DNA of 64,000 nt from Moraxella oblonga NBRC 102422 (GCF_001598275.1 NZ_BCYQ01000007.1:1-64000), one strand, 5' to 3'. Shown: positions 1 to 8,307, counted from the first letter of the stretch. The notes: generated from the letters alone by a model not told the origin. Numbers and translations are program-made.

Positions 1-44
1 AATCTAAAAATCTGGCGTACCGCTTGCTACAACACGGTACGCCA
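1..44 (-). terminator. Rho-independent terminator of bioB
   Basis: A perfect 10-bp inverted repeat (TGGCGTACCG at 13-22 and CGGTACGCCA at 35-44) has a 12-nt loop. On the minus strand it is followed by GATTTTTAGATT. It lies just past the bioB stop codon, so it most likely ends that transcript. Confidence 0.8.
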
Positions 45-71
45 CAAAGATTAATGATGATTTGTGTTGAT

Positions 72-1091
72 TTATGCCACCACCAATTCATCAACTTGTT
101 TGCTCATCACATCGGTAATTTGCACCACTTTGGGGCTGGCACGCTTGGCAGTCAAGCCCAGCTCTTTCATCAAATGGTCGTCATTACTCATTGATGAATT
201 GGCGGTGGTCAAAAGTTTGTCGCCATAAAAGAATGAATTTGCCCCTGCCATAAATGCCAACGCCTGTTCACCGTCTGTAAGACTTTCTCGTCCAGCAGAG
301 AGCCGAACCACGCTTTTGGGACAACAGATTCGTGTGACGGCAATCGTTCTAATCCATTCAATGGTGGACAATCGTCCTTCTTCTAAGACTTTATCGCCAA
401 GCGGTGTTCCCTTGATGGGAACTAACAAATTAACAGGAATGGACTGTGGCGGTATGGGCATTTGGGTTAGCTCATAAATCCAGTCTATACGGTCTTGACG
501 GCTTTCGCCCATTCCCACAATAGAACCTGAACAGACATTAATCCCAGCTTGTCTGACATAATCTAGCGTCTGCAAACGCTCATCATAGGTTCTGGTGGTG
601 GTAACGCTATCATAATAAGCACGAGAGGTATCAAGATTGTGGTTATAATAGTCAAGACCAGCATTGGCAAGGGTTTGGGCTTGATGGAGGCTAAGCATTC
701 CCAAAGTCATACAAGTCTCCATTCCAAGTGCCTTAACCTCACTAATGAGTGTGGTCAAATAGGGCAAATCCTTGTCGTGTGGGTGTTTCCACGCCGCCCC
801 CATACAAAAACGAGAGGAGCCATTGGCTTTGGCTCGTTTGGCTTCACGCACCACCTTTTCAATGGCAATCAGTTTTTCTGGGCTAAGCCCCACCTTATCC
901 CTGTGATGACCTGACTGACTACAATAACCACAATCCTCTGGGCAGTTGCCTGTTTTGATGGAAAGTAGGGTTGAAATTTGCACTTCATTGGCAGGGAAGT
1001 TTTGACGGTGGATGGTTTGGGCTTGCATTAGCAAATCCATAAGCGGTAAGTCAAAAAGGTGAGCGATGTCCTGACGGCTGATGTTTGACAT
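72..1091 (-). CDS. bioB: Biotin synthase BioB
   Basis: Radical-SAM enzyme that inserts sulfur into dethiobiotin to make biotin, the last step of the pathway, in the cytosol. The 339-residue product has the usual family length. The CxxxCxxC motif that binds the radical-SAM 4Fe-4S cluster is at Cys50, Cys54 and Cys57 ([10 protein letters not shown]). The YNHNLDTS segment and the VRLSAGRE segment near the C-terminus, whose Arg is a ligand of the 2Fe-2S cluster, are both present. The ATG at 1091 gives the conserved N-terminus; upstream there is only a weak GGA-type ribosome binding site. No other bio gene is adjacent, so it appears to be transcribed alone between two terminators. Confidence 0.96.
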   Translation of the reverse strand: MSNISRQDIAHLFDLPLMDLLMQAQTIHRQNFPANEVQISTLLSIKTGNCPEDCGYCSQSGHHRDKVGLSPEKLIAIEKVVREAKRAKANGSSRFCMGAAWKHPHDKDLPYLTTLISEVKALGMETCMTLGMLSLHQAQTLANAGLDYYNHNLDTSRAYYDSVTTTRTYDERLQTLDYVRQAGINVCSGSIVGMGESRQDRIDWIYELTQMPIPPQSIPVNLLVPIKGTPLGDKVLEEGRLSTIEWIRTIAVTRICCPKSVVRLSAGRESLTDGEQALAFMAGANSFFYGDKLLTTANSSMSNDDHLMKELGLTAKRASPKVVQITDVMSKQVDELVVA

Positions 1092-1172
1092 GATAATTTT
1101 TTAATCCAAAAAGTTCATTTTAATGATTTTTTTATGTGTTTACAAGTGTTTTTGTTGAAAATTGCGAATAAA

Positions 1173-1198
1173 AAAAACGTGGTAAAAACCACGTTTTT
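1173..1198 (-). terminator. Terminator after the Roadblock/LC7 gene
   Basis: Perfect 10-bp stem (AAAAACGTGG at 1173-1182, CCACGTTTTT at 1189-1198) with the 6-nt loop TAAAAA. On the minus strand the stem ends in a run of T. It sits 7 bp past the end of the minus-strand gene at 1205-1582, upstream of bioB, and separates the two transcripts. Confidence 0.8.
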
Positions 1199-1204
1199 GA
1201 TGTT

Positions 1205-1582
1205 TTATAATCCAATGTCATGTATGATTTCTCTGGCGGAGTTGGCGGCGGTTTTGATGTCGTGAAAAACCATGCCCAACTTAGAATCAGGGCGAGCCAT
1301 GACAGTTAGCAACAGTTCATCGGTTACGGCGGTTACGATGACATAGCCTGCATTACTTTGAATCATGATGCTGTTTGGGCTACTGTGTGCTAAATTTTCA
1401 ATCATGCGGTTGCCAACTGACAAAATAGCGGCACTCATCGCACCGATATGGTCTTCGTTTACGCCTTTTTTGAGTTGGGAAACAAGTGTCAAACCATCTT
1501 GTGAAATAAGAGCGGACGACTCGATTTCCAAAGAATCAATGTGTAATTGGTAAAGGACTTTTTCTAAACGATTGACATTCAT
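1205..1582 (-). CDS. Orphan Roadblock/LC7 domain protein
   Basis: A 125-residue single-domain protein of the Roadblock/LC7 (MglB-like) superfamily. The fold is suggested by the N-terminal helix, the segment SSALISQDGL (about residues 22-31), the central helix GAMSAAILSVGNRM (about 47-60) and the strands SIMIQSNAGYVIVTAV and LLLTVMA. Family members regulate small Ras-like GTPases or act as dimeric scaffolds. No MglA-like GTPase lies next to it here, so the partner is unknown. The ATG at 1582 has a good AGGAG site 6 nt upstream. It is flanked by a terminator downstream and a long AT-rich region upstream, so it is probably a single-gene unit. Assignment to the superfamily is fairly firm; the function is open. 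Confidence 0.8.
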   Translation of the reverse strand: MNVNRLEKVLYQLHIDSLEIESSALISQDGLTLVSQLKKGVNEDHIGAMSAAILSVGNRMIENLAHSSPNSIMIQSNAGYVIVTAVTDELLLTVMARPDSKLGMVFHDIKTAANSAREIIHDIGL

Positions 1583-1939
1583 AGGACGCTCCTAAGTGGG
1601 ATTGTTGTTGTAAGCTTGCTTCATAATTGGTTATTGTATGGCAAACGGTTTTTGTGGAGATTAAGAGTGATAAAAATTAGTTATTGGATTAATTTAATTT
1701 TTTTATAAAAATCAATATCTATTTTTTAAAAAATCAATAGCTCTTTTGTCCGTATCATACGCTTATCTTTTTATTAATGCAAGAATTTTTTTGTAAAATA
1801 ATTCATTATTTATCAAAAATTTAATTATAATATAACCCAACTTATCAATATATCTTATAATTTAATTTTTATTAAAATGATATGGTGGGTCTGATAACTA
1901 ATGAAGGGTATTTGGTTTTTAAGAAGTATTTATTTAATC
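1583..1939. other. AT-rich intergenic region without a gene
   Basis: About 360 bp between the Roadblock gene and the OmpW-gene terminator. It is very AT-rich, has stop codons in all frames and no convincing ORF. It must carry the promoter of the Roadblock gene, but I could not single one out among many AT-rich candidates. No RNA gene was recognised. Confidence 0.5.
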
Positions 1940-1969
1940 AAAAAAGCCCCCAAATGTGGAGGCTTTTTT
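1940..1969 (-). terminator. Terminator of the OmpW-like gene
   Basis: AAAAAAGCC at 1940-1948 pairs with GGCTTTTTT at 1961-1969. One mismatch is followed by two more G-C pairs, leaving a short AT loop. On the minus strand the stem runs into T residues, 11 bp after the stop codon of the porin gene. Confidence 0.75.
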
Positions 1970-1980
1970 ATCGGCTAAGA

Positions 1981-2583
1981 TTAGAATTTGTGGCTAACAC
2001 CAATGCTATAAACGATTGGGTTGACTTCTAGCTCACCGATTTTGTTACCGTCTAGTTTAAGATCGGTTTTCAAATCCACATAACGCACGTCTGCAAACAC
2101 GCCCCATGGAGATTTTTTGGGTGAGTAGCTGATACCAACTTGGGCAGCAGGAGCAACAGTAGTGTCAGCTTTTAGTTTGGTGCCATCAGTTAGATACTCT
2201 TCGTATGGCACAAGTACAGTAGCACCAACACCAACGTTAGCACTTACGCCGCCAGCAAACTCTGGGGTGTTGTATTTGAAAGTAACGGTGGGTGGCAAGT
2301 GTTTAAATTTGGCAATTTCTGTTTTGTCGTCACCAACTTTTACGGTGTGCTCAAATGGTGTAGCAAGCAGTAATTCGGCAGAGAATGGGCTAGTACCAAA
2401 ACGATAATCAAAAGATGGTAGCAAAGCAGCTTCACTGCTAACTTCGGCTTTTGTCAAGTTAGTGTTGATGTCTTTGTCAGCGGTTGGGTCAAGATAGCCA
2501 ACACCTGCTTTAAAAGTTAGGTTTGCTGACGCACTGCTGGCAACAGCAACAACACCTGCCACAAGAAGAAGTTTTTTAAACAT
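1981..2583 (-). CDS. OmpW-family outer membrane protein
   Basis: A 200-residue small beta-barrel protein of the outer membrane. OmpW proteins form eight-stranded barrels with a hydrophobic channel for small nonpolar compounds. A clear Sec signal peptide (MFKKLLLVAGVVAVASSASA) is cut after ASA at about residue 20, followed by NLTFKAGVGY. The protein ends IGVSHKF, with the C-terminal Phe expected of barrels assembled by the BAM complex. Alternating hydrophobic strands such as PWGVFADVRYVDL are typical of OmpW. It is monocistronic, with its own promoter (2651-2679), palindromes in the leader and a terminator at 1940-1969. The weaker point is the assignment to OmpW rather than to a general OmpA/OmpX-like barrel. 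Confidence 0.82.
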   Translation of the reverse strand: MFKKLLLVAGVVAVASSASANLTFKAGVGYLDPTADKDINTNLTKAEVSSEAALLPSFDYRFGTSPFSAELLLATPFEHTVKVGDDKTEIAKFKHLPPTVTFKYNTPEFAGGVSANVGVGATVLVPYEEYLTDGTKLKADTTVAPAAQVGISYSPKKSPWGVFADVRYVDLKTDLKLDGNKIGELEVNPIVYSIGVSHKF

Positions 2584-2612
2584 GGGATATACCTTTATTT
2601 ATTTATGTTGTT

Positions 2613-2645
2613 TACCTAAATTAGGTATTTGGCAACAGTTGCCAA
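2613..2645 (-). promoter_or_regulatory. Two perfect palindromes at the start of the OmpW-gene transcript
   Basis: Two odd-length palindromes stand back to back. TTGGCAAC-A-GTTGCCAA covers 2629-2645 (8-bp arms) and TACCTAA-A-TTAGGTA covers 2613-2627 (7-bp arms). The first overlaps the expected transcription start, 6 bp past the -10 box. They could be operator half-sites for a dimeric regulator, or, as RNA, 5' stem-loops that stabilise the message. The sequence alone cannot separate these. Confidence 0.6.
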
Positions 2646-2650
2646 TGTGT

Positions 2651-2679
2651 ATTATACTCCGCTAAGAGTGTAACTGCAA
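2651..2679 (-). promoter_or_regulatory. Sigma-70-type promoter of the OmpW-like gene
   Basis: On the minus strand TTGCAG (2679-2674) is separated by exactly 17 nt from a consensus TATAAT (2656-2651). The predicted start near 2644 leaves a leader of roughly 60 nt before the ATG at 2583. Confidence 0.7.
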
Positions 2680-2709
2680 ATTTGTTTTGTATGATTTATA
2701 TTAATTATA

Positions 2710-3231
2710 TTAATCATCAGTGTGAAACAGTAAAAAAAGCTCGGTGATGTTGTCTTCTAGGGCATTGACCATCTGAACAAGAATTTCTTCATCTTGTACA
2801 TCGTTCATCTCTTCATCAATGCCAGAGAGCATAATCATGGGTAATGTCAACGTTGCTACTTCTTCTTCGGTTTCGGGGTCATCAAACCAATCAACATCTT
2901 CATCTGCGTACATTGCATCAACAAAGCCAATTGCCCACGCTGTCAAATCACTATCTTCGCCAAAGTCAATCGCTTCTTCGCTAGCGTCAAAAGGTAGCTC
3001 GATGGGTTCTTCGGCTTTTAGGGTGTCATAAAGCTCATTTTTCCATGCGGTGAGGGCGTGTTTGATGGTATCTGGCACTTTTTTATCATTGCCTTCAAAA
3101 AAGGCAGAAAGCCAGTTGGGTGAGGGTTTGCCGACTACGGTAGCAGTCAAAAATCCATGCGAAGCGATGGCATCAAGCCCAAATTCGTTGGCGTCAGAAT
3201 CTAGGTAATCTAATAATTCGTCTTTGGTCAT
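2710..3231 (-). CDS. UPF0149 (YgfB/YecA-like) family protein
   Basis: An acidic protein of about 173 residues resembling the UPF0149 family: an N-terminal region with ASHGFLTATVVGKP (about residues 25-38), a middle acidic stretch and a C-terminal segment with DDVDWFDDPETEEEVA. Family members are cytosolic and poorly understood; YgfB has been linked to regulation in Pseudomonas. I prefer the ATG at 3231 because a GAG lies about 8 nt upstream; an ATG at 3243 would add four residues and lacks a ribosome binding site. It reads in the same direction as the acidic mini-protein gene upstream (gap about 95 bp). Confidence 0.75.
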   Translation of the reverse strand: MTKDELLDYLDSDANEFGLDAIASHGFLTATVVGKPSPNWLSAFFEGNDKKVPDTIKHALTAWKNELYDTLKAEEPIELPFDASEEAIDFGEDSDLTAWAIGFVDAMYADEDVDWFDDPETEEEVATLTLPMIMLSGIDEEMNDVQDEEILVQMVNALEDNITELFLLFHTDD

Positions 3232-3325
3232 GCAATTTCTCATAAAAAGGGTTTGTATTGATAGTCAATAAAACCATACTAAGTCAAGCTGTCAAAATGA
3301 CATCATAAAAACTTAGTCATGAAAA

Positions 3326-3541
3326 TTAATCATCAAAATCATCGTCAAAATCGTCATCAAACTCAGCAAAATCATCTTCGTCTTCTAGGGCTCGTTTGAG
3401 TTTGTTGAGGCGTTGTTCTTCAAGTAGTGCGTCAATTTTGAGACGTTTTTCAAGTGGTTTGGTTTTGCCTTCGTCTGCAAGTTCGGCATCGGCATCATCA
3501 TCAAAATGGTCGTCATCAAAATCATCATCAAGACCGCTCAT
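3326..3541 (-). CDS. Small highly acidic protein of unknown function
   Basis: A 71-residue protein with Asp-rich ends (DDDFDDDHFDDDAD near the start and FDDDFDDDFDD at the very end) around a basic helical middle (KPLEKRLKIDALLEEQRLNKLKRAL). A GGAG site 7-8 nt before the ATG at 3541 supports translation. Charge pattern and size recall small acidic proteins annotated in pseudomonads and acinetobacters as PA3496-like, but I cannot confirm the family. No signal peptide or membrane segment. The two acidic ends could bind cations or mimic nucleic acid; that is speculation. Confidence 0.65.
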   Translation of the reverse strand: MSGLDDDFDDDHFDDDADAELADEGKTKPLEKRLKIDALLEEQRLNKLKRALEDEDDFAEFDDDFDDDFDD

Positions 3542-3622
3542 GATAGCTCCTTAATTTGTGTAAAATATCATTAAAACTTTAAACCCCTTATAAAGGTTAT
3601 TGGTCAATTTGTCAAGTGTTTT

Positions 3623-4885
3623 TTATTCAGATAACAGTACAGTATCACGCACAGTTTGTAAATGTGTGCTGATGGATTCACTCACCTTTTTGATGTGGCG
3701 ACTTTCACGTTCACCCACTGTCAAGGGGTCTAACAGTTTGCCCATTTCAATGTGTTTGGCAAGTCGTACTAAGGTTGGTTCGCTGATGAGAATGAGTGGG
3801 TTTTCACGGTGTTTTTTGGCAACGGCCACAATGGCGTCTTTTTGATGAATATCGCTGACCAACGCTCGGATTGGTAAACAAAAGCGTTTTAATTCACGGT
3901 GTTTGTCATAGACGATTTGGTTGAGCATGAGCATAAGTTTGGCAAGCATGACAGACGCTGTGGCAACTTTGGCTTGGTCGTTGGTGGCTTTTAGGGTGAT
4001 GGTTGTGCCTGTGTCAGTATAGGGGCTGACGTTGTCTACAACCACACCTGCCAGTAAAGGCAATGCTAGCAATTCTTTGGTGGCTTTGGTAAGGAGTTGT
4101 TCGCATAAGGCAAAATAGGCGGATTTGTTGTGTACGCCTAGTGTGCCAAGTAAGCTGTTAGGGTCTTCAAAGTTGAGCTGTACCAAAATGGTGGTATGCT
4201 CATTTTCTTGGTGTTCTGGGGTGGTTGCTTTTTTATCCGTTGGGGTGATTTTGTCCAAATTTGGTTTGATAAGATCACCCACTTTGAGTGGTTTGTCGGT
4301 TTTGGGGGTAATGTCATGTTTGGTATCAATCTGTAAATGGGGCGACAAAATGCCATTGGCAAGCAAACGATCACGCACATCATTGGCAATCTCATCGGTC
4401 AAGGCTTCATCTGGACGAGCAAAATAACCATAGATAAGCCAAATGATGATGTGCAATGTCAGTACACTCAAAAAAAACACCCAGTTTTCGGAGATGATTT
4501 TGGCACGACTGACAGTTGGTGTCTGGATAACGATATGCCCCAAGACTTTGTTGCCAGATGTTAGGGTGTGTTTTTGGCGATGACCGTTGTTGGTCTCTTG
4601 TCCGACTGGGACGATGAGTGTTTCTTTGTCATCATAAATGCCCACAAATTCTAGCGTGTCATGCTTGATATATCGGTCAGCAATGACACTCATACTCACC
4701 CTATCCATTGTGCTAAGTGGGGCGATAAGCTCTTCGGTGAGCCATGTCATTTCTTGCTCTGCACTTTTTTTGTAATGTTCGGACAGTTTGTAATCTTGAC
4801 TGATGACAAAAAATAACAAGTGCAAAAACAGACTTGCCAAGATAATCATGGCAAAATGTCCTTGTCGTGGAGCAGAGTAAGTCAT
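3623..4885 (-). CDS. AhpA/YtjB-like membrane protein divergent from serB
   Basis: A 420-residue inner-membrane protein with an N-terminal membrane helix (about residues 12-30, MIILASLFLHLLFFVI), a periplasmic region of about 100 residues, and a second helix (about 135-155, WVFFLSVLTLHIIIWLIYGYF). A long cytosolic part with a Thr/Lys-rich linker follows. This topology, and the position back to back with serB, match the YtjB/SMP (AhpA) family that is divergent from serB in enterobacteria and pseudomonads. The biochemical role of that family is not established. The overall layout also resembles sensor proteins, but no kinase, GGDEF or HAMP motif is visible. Confidence 0.6.
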   Translation of the reverse strand: MTYSAPRQGHFAMIILASLFLHLLFFVISQDYKLSEHYKKSAEQEMTWLTEELIAPLSTMDRVSMSVIADRYIKHDTLEFVGIYDDKETLIVPVGQETNNGHRQKHTLTSGNKVLGHIVIQTPTVSRAKIISENWVFFLSVLTLHIIIWLIYGYFARPDEALTDEIANDVRDRLLANGILSPHLQIDTKHDITPKTDKPLKVGDLIKPNLDKITPTDKKATTPEHQENEHTTILVQLNFEDPNSLLGTLGVHNKSAYFALCEQLLTKATKELLALPLLAGVVVDNVSPYTDTGTTITLKATNDQAKVATASVMLAKLMLMLNQIVYDKHRELKRFCLPIRALVSDIHQKDAIVAVAKKHRENPLILISEPTLVRLAKHIEMGKLLDPLTVGERESRHIKKVSESISTHLQTVRDTVLLSE

Positions 4886-5104
4886 GGCGTTTTATGTTTT
4901 GTAATTGTGGGGTGATAATTTTATCATTTCATCTAAAAATACACAAAATATATTAATGAGAAAATATCATTTTTTTAAAATAATCTCACGCAACTGATGC
5001 AGACAGTTTGCCAAAATGTTACAATAGGCTTAGTATTGGTGTTCATGGTAAAATATACTGATATTTATTTTTAATAGCACTTTTTAAACACAAAAATGGA
5101 TTGA

Positions 5105-6283
5105 ATGATGACAAACGTTTATGCTCTACCCAATAACAGTCAGGCATGGCAAAACGCCTTAGACCAAGTAGCTCACCTGTTGCCTGCAAATGCTGATGGC
5201 AAGATTTTAATGCAATTGCCGATTTTTGCGGTGGTGGTTGTGGTCAACAACCAAGCAAAAGAAGCTCATTTTTCTGTTGATGAAGCGGTGCAGGCGTGGG
5301 TGGATACCCAAATTGGCTGGCAAATCAAAATTGTGTATGATGATGAAGTTGCCAAAGCCAATGCTCACAAGATTGAGACGGACGAGACGATGTCTGATGT
5401 GTCGGTACATCGTTATTTGCTTTTACCCACCGACAACAAAGAGATGACCTCCCAAAGACGTGATGCGGTTGCTCATATCATTGACGAACAGTTGACGGTT
5501 TATCTTAAAAAACAAATCAAACCTGCCTGCTCCTCATTTGGGGTTGATGAGCATGGACAAATCATAGAGGATTTGCCAAAAGAAAAACGTACTTGTGTGG
5601 ATGTGCATCTTTTATCCATTGCTCAGTTGCTACAAACCCCAAAACTTGTATGTTTTGATATGGATTCTACACTTATTGAGCAAGAGGTTATTGTAGAGCT
5701 TGCCAAAATGTGCGGTGTATCGGACGAAGTGGCACACATTACCGAGCGTGCCATGCGGGGTGAGATTGATTTTGCCCAAAGTTTTGCCCAAAGGGTAGCA
5801 CTGCTAAAAGGCGTGAGTGTGGACGTGGTTGATGACATCATTGCCAATCATATCACCTTCCAAAAAGGAGCTTTTACGCTTATTCAAGCCCTAAAAGCTC
5901 ATGGTTGTCATACCGTCTTGGTGTCGGGTGGTTTTGTGCCATTTGCCAAATATGTCGCCACCACGCTTGGCATTGATGAATATTATGCCAATCCTTTGCT
6001 GACCGATGGAGACAGTTTGCTTGGCGAGATTGATACCAATATCATTGATGGCAAACAAAAAGCCATTATCGTCAAATCGGTTGCTCGCAAGCTGGGTCTT
6101 GACATGGGACAGGTGGTGTGTGTGGGTGATGGGGCGAATGATTTGCCAATGATGGACATTAGCAACATCGGTGTTGCCTATCATGCCAAACCTATCGTAC
6201 AGGCTCGTGCAGATGTAGCGGTAAACATCACAGGGCTAGAAGGTGTGCTGTATGCGATGGGTCAGCGTTTTGATAAAGTATAA
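5105..6283 (+). CDS. serB: Phosphoserine phosphatase SerB
   Basis: Removes phosphate from O-phosphoserine in the last step of serine synthesis (cytosol, HAD superfamily). The nucleophile motif DMDSTLI (about residues 181-187) follows VCF, the VSGGF motif (Ser/Thr, HAD motif II) comes next, and GDGANDLPM (motif IV acidic pair) follows later. The first 170 residues form the N-terminal ACT-like extension seen in pseudomonad and Moraxellaceae SerB, giving 392 residues against about 320 in E. coli. Two ATG codons (5105 and 5108) are possible starts behind a weak GGA. The SCP2-like gene follows after 16 bp and is probably co-transcribed. Confidence 0.95.
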   Translation: MMTNVYALPNNSQAWQNALDQVAHLLPANADGKILMQLPIFAVVVVVNNQAKEAHFSVDEAVQAWVDTQIGWQIKIVYDDEVAKANAHKIETDETMSDVSVHRYLLLPTDNKEMTSQRRDAVAHIIDEQLTVYLKKQIKPACSSFGVDEHGQIIEDLPKEKRTCVDVHLLSIAQLLQTPKLVCFDMDSTLIEQEVIVELAKMCGVSDEVAHITERAMRGEIDFAQSFAQRVALLKGVSVDVVDDIIANHITFQKGAFTLIQALKAHGCHTVLVSGGFVPFAKYVATTLGIDEYYANPLLTDGDSLLGEIDTNIIDGKQKAIIVKSVARKLGLDMGQVVCVGDGANDLPMMDISNIGVAYHAKPIVQARADVAVNITGLEGVLYAMGQRFDKV

Positions 6284-6299
6284 GTCTTAGGAAATCGTG

Positions 6300-6791
6300 A
6301 TGAAATTGTCAAACATCAAACTACCAAACATCAAACTGCCAATCATCAATGTCAACACTGACCCATTAGATGCCATGCTGTACGGTCTTGGGCTAAGATT
6401 GGCGTGGCTTGATAATCATAATGACGAAAAATTTAACAAAATCATCGCTGATAAAAACATCGCCATTTTGTTTCAAAGCGATGGCATGGCACGCTATTAT
6501 CGTTTTCAAGATGGTCGTTTTGGGCAGGCAAGCGGAAAACCCAAAGAGGCGGATTTGACCATTGCTTTTAAAGAATCGTTGGCAGGGGCAAAACTTTTGG
6601 CAAAGGGCGATTTGGCAAGTTTGATGAGTGCTATCCAAGATGGCGATGTTGTGGTAACGGGCGACTATAAGCTGGTGATGTGGTTTGCAAGCCTTGCCAA
6701 ATATGCCGTTGCCACACCCAAAAAATACGAGCCTTATGTGGATAAAGTCAAACCCTACCTTAAAAAAGCAAAAAGAATCTTAAAAAAGTAA
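6300..6791 (+). CDS. SCP2-like sterol carrier domain protein
   Basis: A protein of about 163 residues with an SCP2-like lipid-binding fold. Supporting segments are DKNIAILFQSDGMARYYRF, KPKEADLTIAFKES, LLAKGDLASLMSAIQDGDVVVTGDYKLVMWFASL and a basic C-terminus (KPYLKKAKRILKK). SCP2 domains bind acyl chains or other lipids; the bacterial role is rarely known. The start at ATG 6300 is favoured over the in-frame GTG at 6297 because AGGA (6289-6292) is then 7 nt away. The N-terminus has the near-repeat LSNIKLPNIKLPI. It sits between serB and an acyl-CoA dehydrogenase-like gene, which hints at lipid or acyl-CoA metabolism. Confidence 0.78.
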   Translation: MKLSNIKLPNIKLPIINVNTDPLDAMLYGLGLRLAWLDNHNDEKFNKIIADKNIAILFQSDGMARYYRFQDGRFGQASGKPKEADLTIAFKESLAGAKLLAKGDLASLMSAIQDGDVVVTGDYKLVMWFASLAKYAVATPKKYEPYVDKVKPYLKKAKRILKK

Positions 6792-6822
6792 CAGTTATCT
6801 CACCAAGTTTAAAGGAAAGTAC

Positions 6823-7938
6823 ATGTTTCATTTTAATGACCAAACGCAGTTTTTAGATAACATCACAAGTCTTGCCAACACGTACCTTGCTCCCAAAGTA
6901 ATGGAGATTGACCAAGGTTATTATCCATTGATGGAATTGGAAAAACTGGGTAAAGCAGGGTTGTTTGCACCACATTTGAACGAATATGACAACCGTTTTG
7001 ATTTGGCGATTTTGGCAAATGCCAATGTGGGACGTGTGTGTGGGACGAGTGCTTTTGTAACATGGTGTCATCAGGTCATGGGGCTTTATCTTGATCAGTC
7101 GCAAAATACTTCCTTAAAATCGTTGCTTGATACACACAAAGTGGCTGATACGTTTGGAGGAACGGCATTGTCCAACCCCATGAAGTCGTGGGCGAAAATT
7201 GAGCCAATGATTTTGACCGCCAAACCTTGTGATGGTGGTTATGTGGTGTCTGGTACACTCCCTTGGATTAGCCATATCGCTCCCCGTCAGTATTGTGGTG
7301 CGGTTGCCAAGATAGATGGTGCTGATGACGAAGTGTTTTTTGTGCTAAGTTTTGATGATGATAGAATGGGGCAATGGCAACTACATGAATGCCCTGATTT
7401 TAGTGGCATGCAAGGCTCTGGTACGTTACGCATTGAGCTTAATAACTATGTCGTACAGGCAAGCCAAATCATCGCCAGCCCCTGCAAGGACTTCATCACT
7501 CGCATTCGTGGAGCATTTGTACTTATGCAAATGGGTATTGGGGCTGGGGTCATTATGGGGGCAATTGATGATATCAAGCAAGGCACGGCGGTGAGCAACG
7601 CCTTTTTGGAAGATCAAGCAGGCACATTGTCGGTTGAGCTAGATAGATTGGTGGCAAAAACCATTGCCCTTGCCAAAACACCCTTTGAAACGCACAAGGA
7701 TTTCTTTTTGGACGTGCTAAGCGTGCGTGAACAGGGAGCATTACTTGCCCTAAAAGCCACCCAGTCAGCATTACTTCATCAAGGAGCAAAAGGTTATGTC
7801 ATGAGTGCCAGTCCTCAACGCCGTGTGCGTGAAGCTCATTTTGTGGCGATTGTAACCCCTGCCATCAAGCACATTCGCTATCTATCTCATCAACTGATGG
7901 GAGAGCCACAAGTGAAGCCGATTGAGTTTTTTATTTAA
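6823..7938 (+). CDS. Acyl-CoA dehydrogenase superfamily flavoprotein
   Basis: A 371-residue protein with the three-part layout of acyl-CoA dehydrogenases: an N-terminal helical domain (VGRVCGTSAFVTWCHQVMGLYL), a middle beta domain with GTALSNP and VSGTLPWISHI, where FAD contacts usually fall, and a C-terminal helical bundle. It lacks the textbook catalytic Glu signatures I would look for, so substrate and even dehydrogenase activity are uncertain; flavin-dependent monooxygenases share this fold. The ATG at 6823 has a good AAAGGAAA site. It follows the SCP2 gene by 31 bp and is probably the last gene of serB-SCP2-this gene. Confidence 0.75.
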   Translation: MFHFNDQTQFLDNITSLANTYLAPKVMEIDQGYYPLMELEKLGKAGLFAPHLNEYDNRFDLAILANANVGRVCGTSAFVTWCHQVMGLYLDQSQNTSLKSLLDTHKVADTFGGTALSNPMKSWAKIEPMILTAKPCDGGYVVSGTLPWISHIAPRQYCGAVAKIDGADDEVFFVLSFDDDRMGQWQLHECPDFSGMQGSGTLRIELNNYVVQASQIIASPCKDFITRIRGAFVLMQMGIGAGVIMGAIDDIKQGTAVSNAFLEDQAGTLSVELDRLVAKTIALAKTPFETHKDFFLDVLSVREQGALLALKATQSALLHQGAKGYVMSASPQRRVREAHFVAIVTPAIKHIRYLSHQLMGEPQVKPIEFFI

Positions 7939-7977
7939 AATTTGAACGTTTGTACGCAATGTTATGATAAATTTACA

Positions 7978-8012
7978 TATTATTACCATATAGAAATATC
8001 ATGGTAATAATA
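7978..8012. promoter_or_regulatory. 12-bp perfect inverted repeat upstream of a small exported protein
   Basis: TATTATTACCAT (7978-7989) and ATGGTAATAATA (8001-8012) are exact reverse complements around an 11-nt spacer. There is no T-run, so this is not an obvious intrinsic terminator. It lies 65-100 bp upstream of the gene at 8080 and may be an operator for it, or a weak 3' stem for the flavoprotein mRNA. Confidence 0.5.
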
Positions 8013-8079
8013 AGTCGTTACAATGAAATTACTTATTGAATAATAAAGTCAAATTTCACAACCTCATCGGAGAATGGTC

Positions 8080-8259
8080 ATGAAATATGTATTGTCCCTT
8101 TGTGTCATGACATTGGCGTGTATGGCGTATGCTAATGACAAGCCAAGCAATGCTGAGCAAGCCATGCGTGAATGTCAAGCAATGGCTGATGCCAACACCA
8201 ACCGCGCTGCTTTTGATGCGTGTATGAAGGCAAAAGGATTTGAACGCCCCAAATCATAA
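8080..8259 (+). CDS. Small exported protein with two cysteines
   Basis: A 59-residue precursor with a signal peptide (MKYVLSLCVMTLACMAYA, cleavage after AYA). The mature part of about 41 residues contains MRECQAMA and FDACMKAKGF, so two cysteines may form a disulfide in the periplasm. The start at ATG 8080 fits GGAG at 8069-8072 with a 7-nt gap; an upstream in-frame ATG at 8074 is too close. Its repeated C-x-x-(M/A) helical pattern resembles other tiny periplasmic cysteine proteins, but I do not recognise the family. It ends at a shared bidirectional terminator. Confidence 0.7.
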   Translation: MKYVLSLCVMTLACMAYANDKPSNAEQAMRECQAMADANTNRAAFDACMKAKGFERPKS

Positions 8260-8279
8260 TGGCACAATACACCAACGAA

Positions 8280-8307
8280 ATACCGCTCAATTGGAGCGGT
8301 ATTTTTT
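8280..8307. terminator. Bidirectional terminator between convergent genes
   Basis: ATACCGCTC (8280-8288) pairs with GAGCGGTAT (8294-8302) around a 5-nt loop and is followed by TTTTT on the plus strand. It lies 20 bp past the small exported protein gene and 4 bp past the stop of the convergent rubredoxin gene. The minus-strand side has GTATTTCG rather than a T-run, so termination is likely stronger on plus. Confidence 0.75.
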
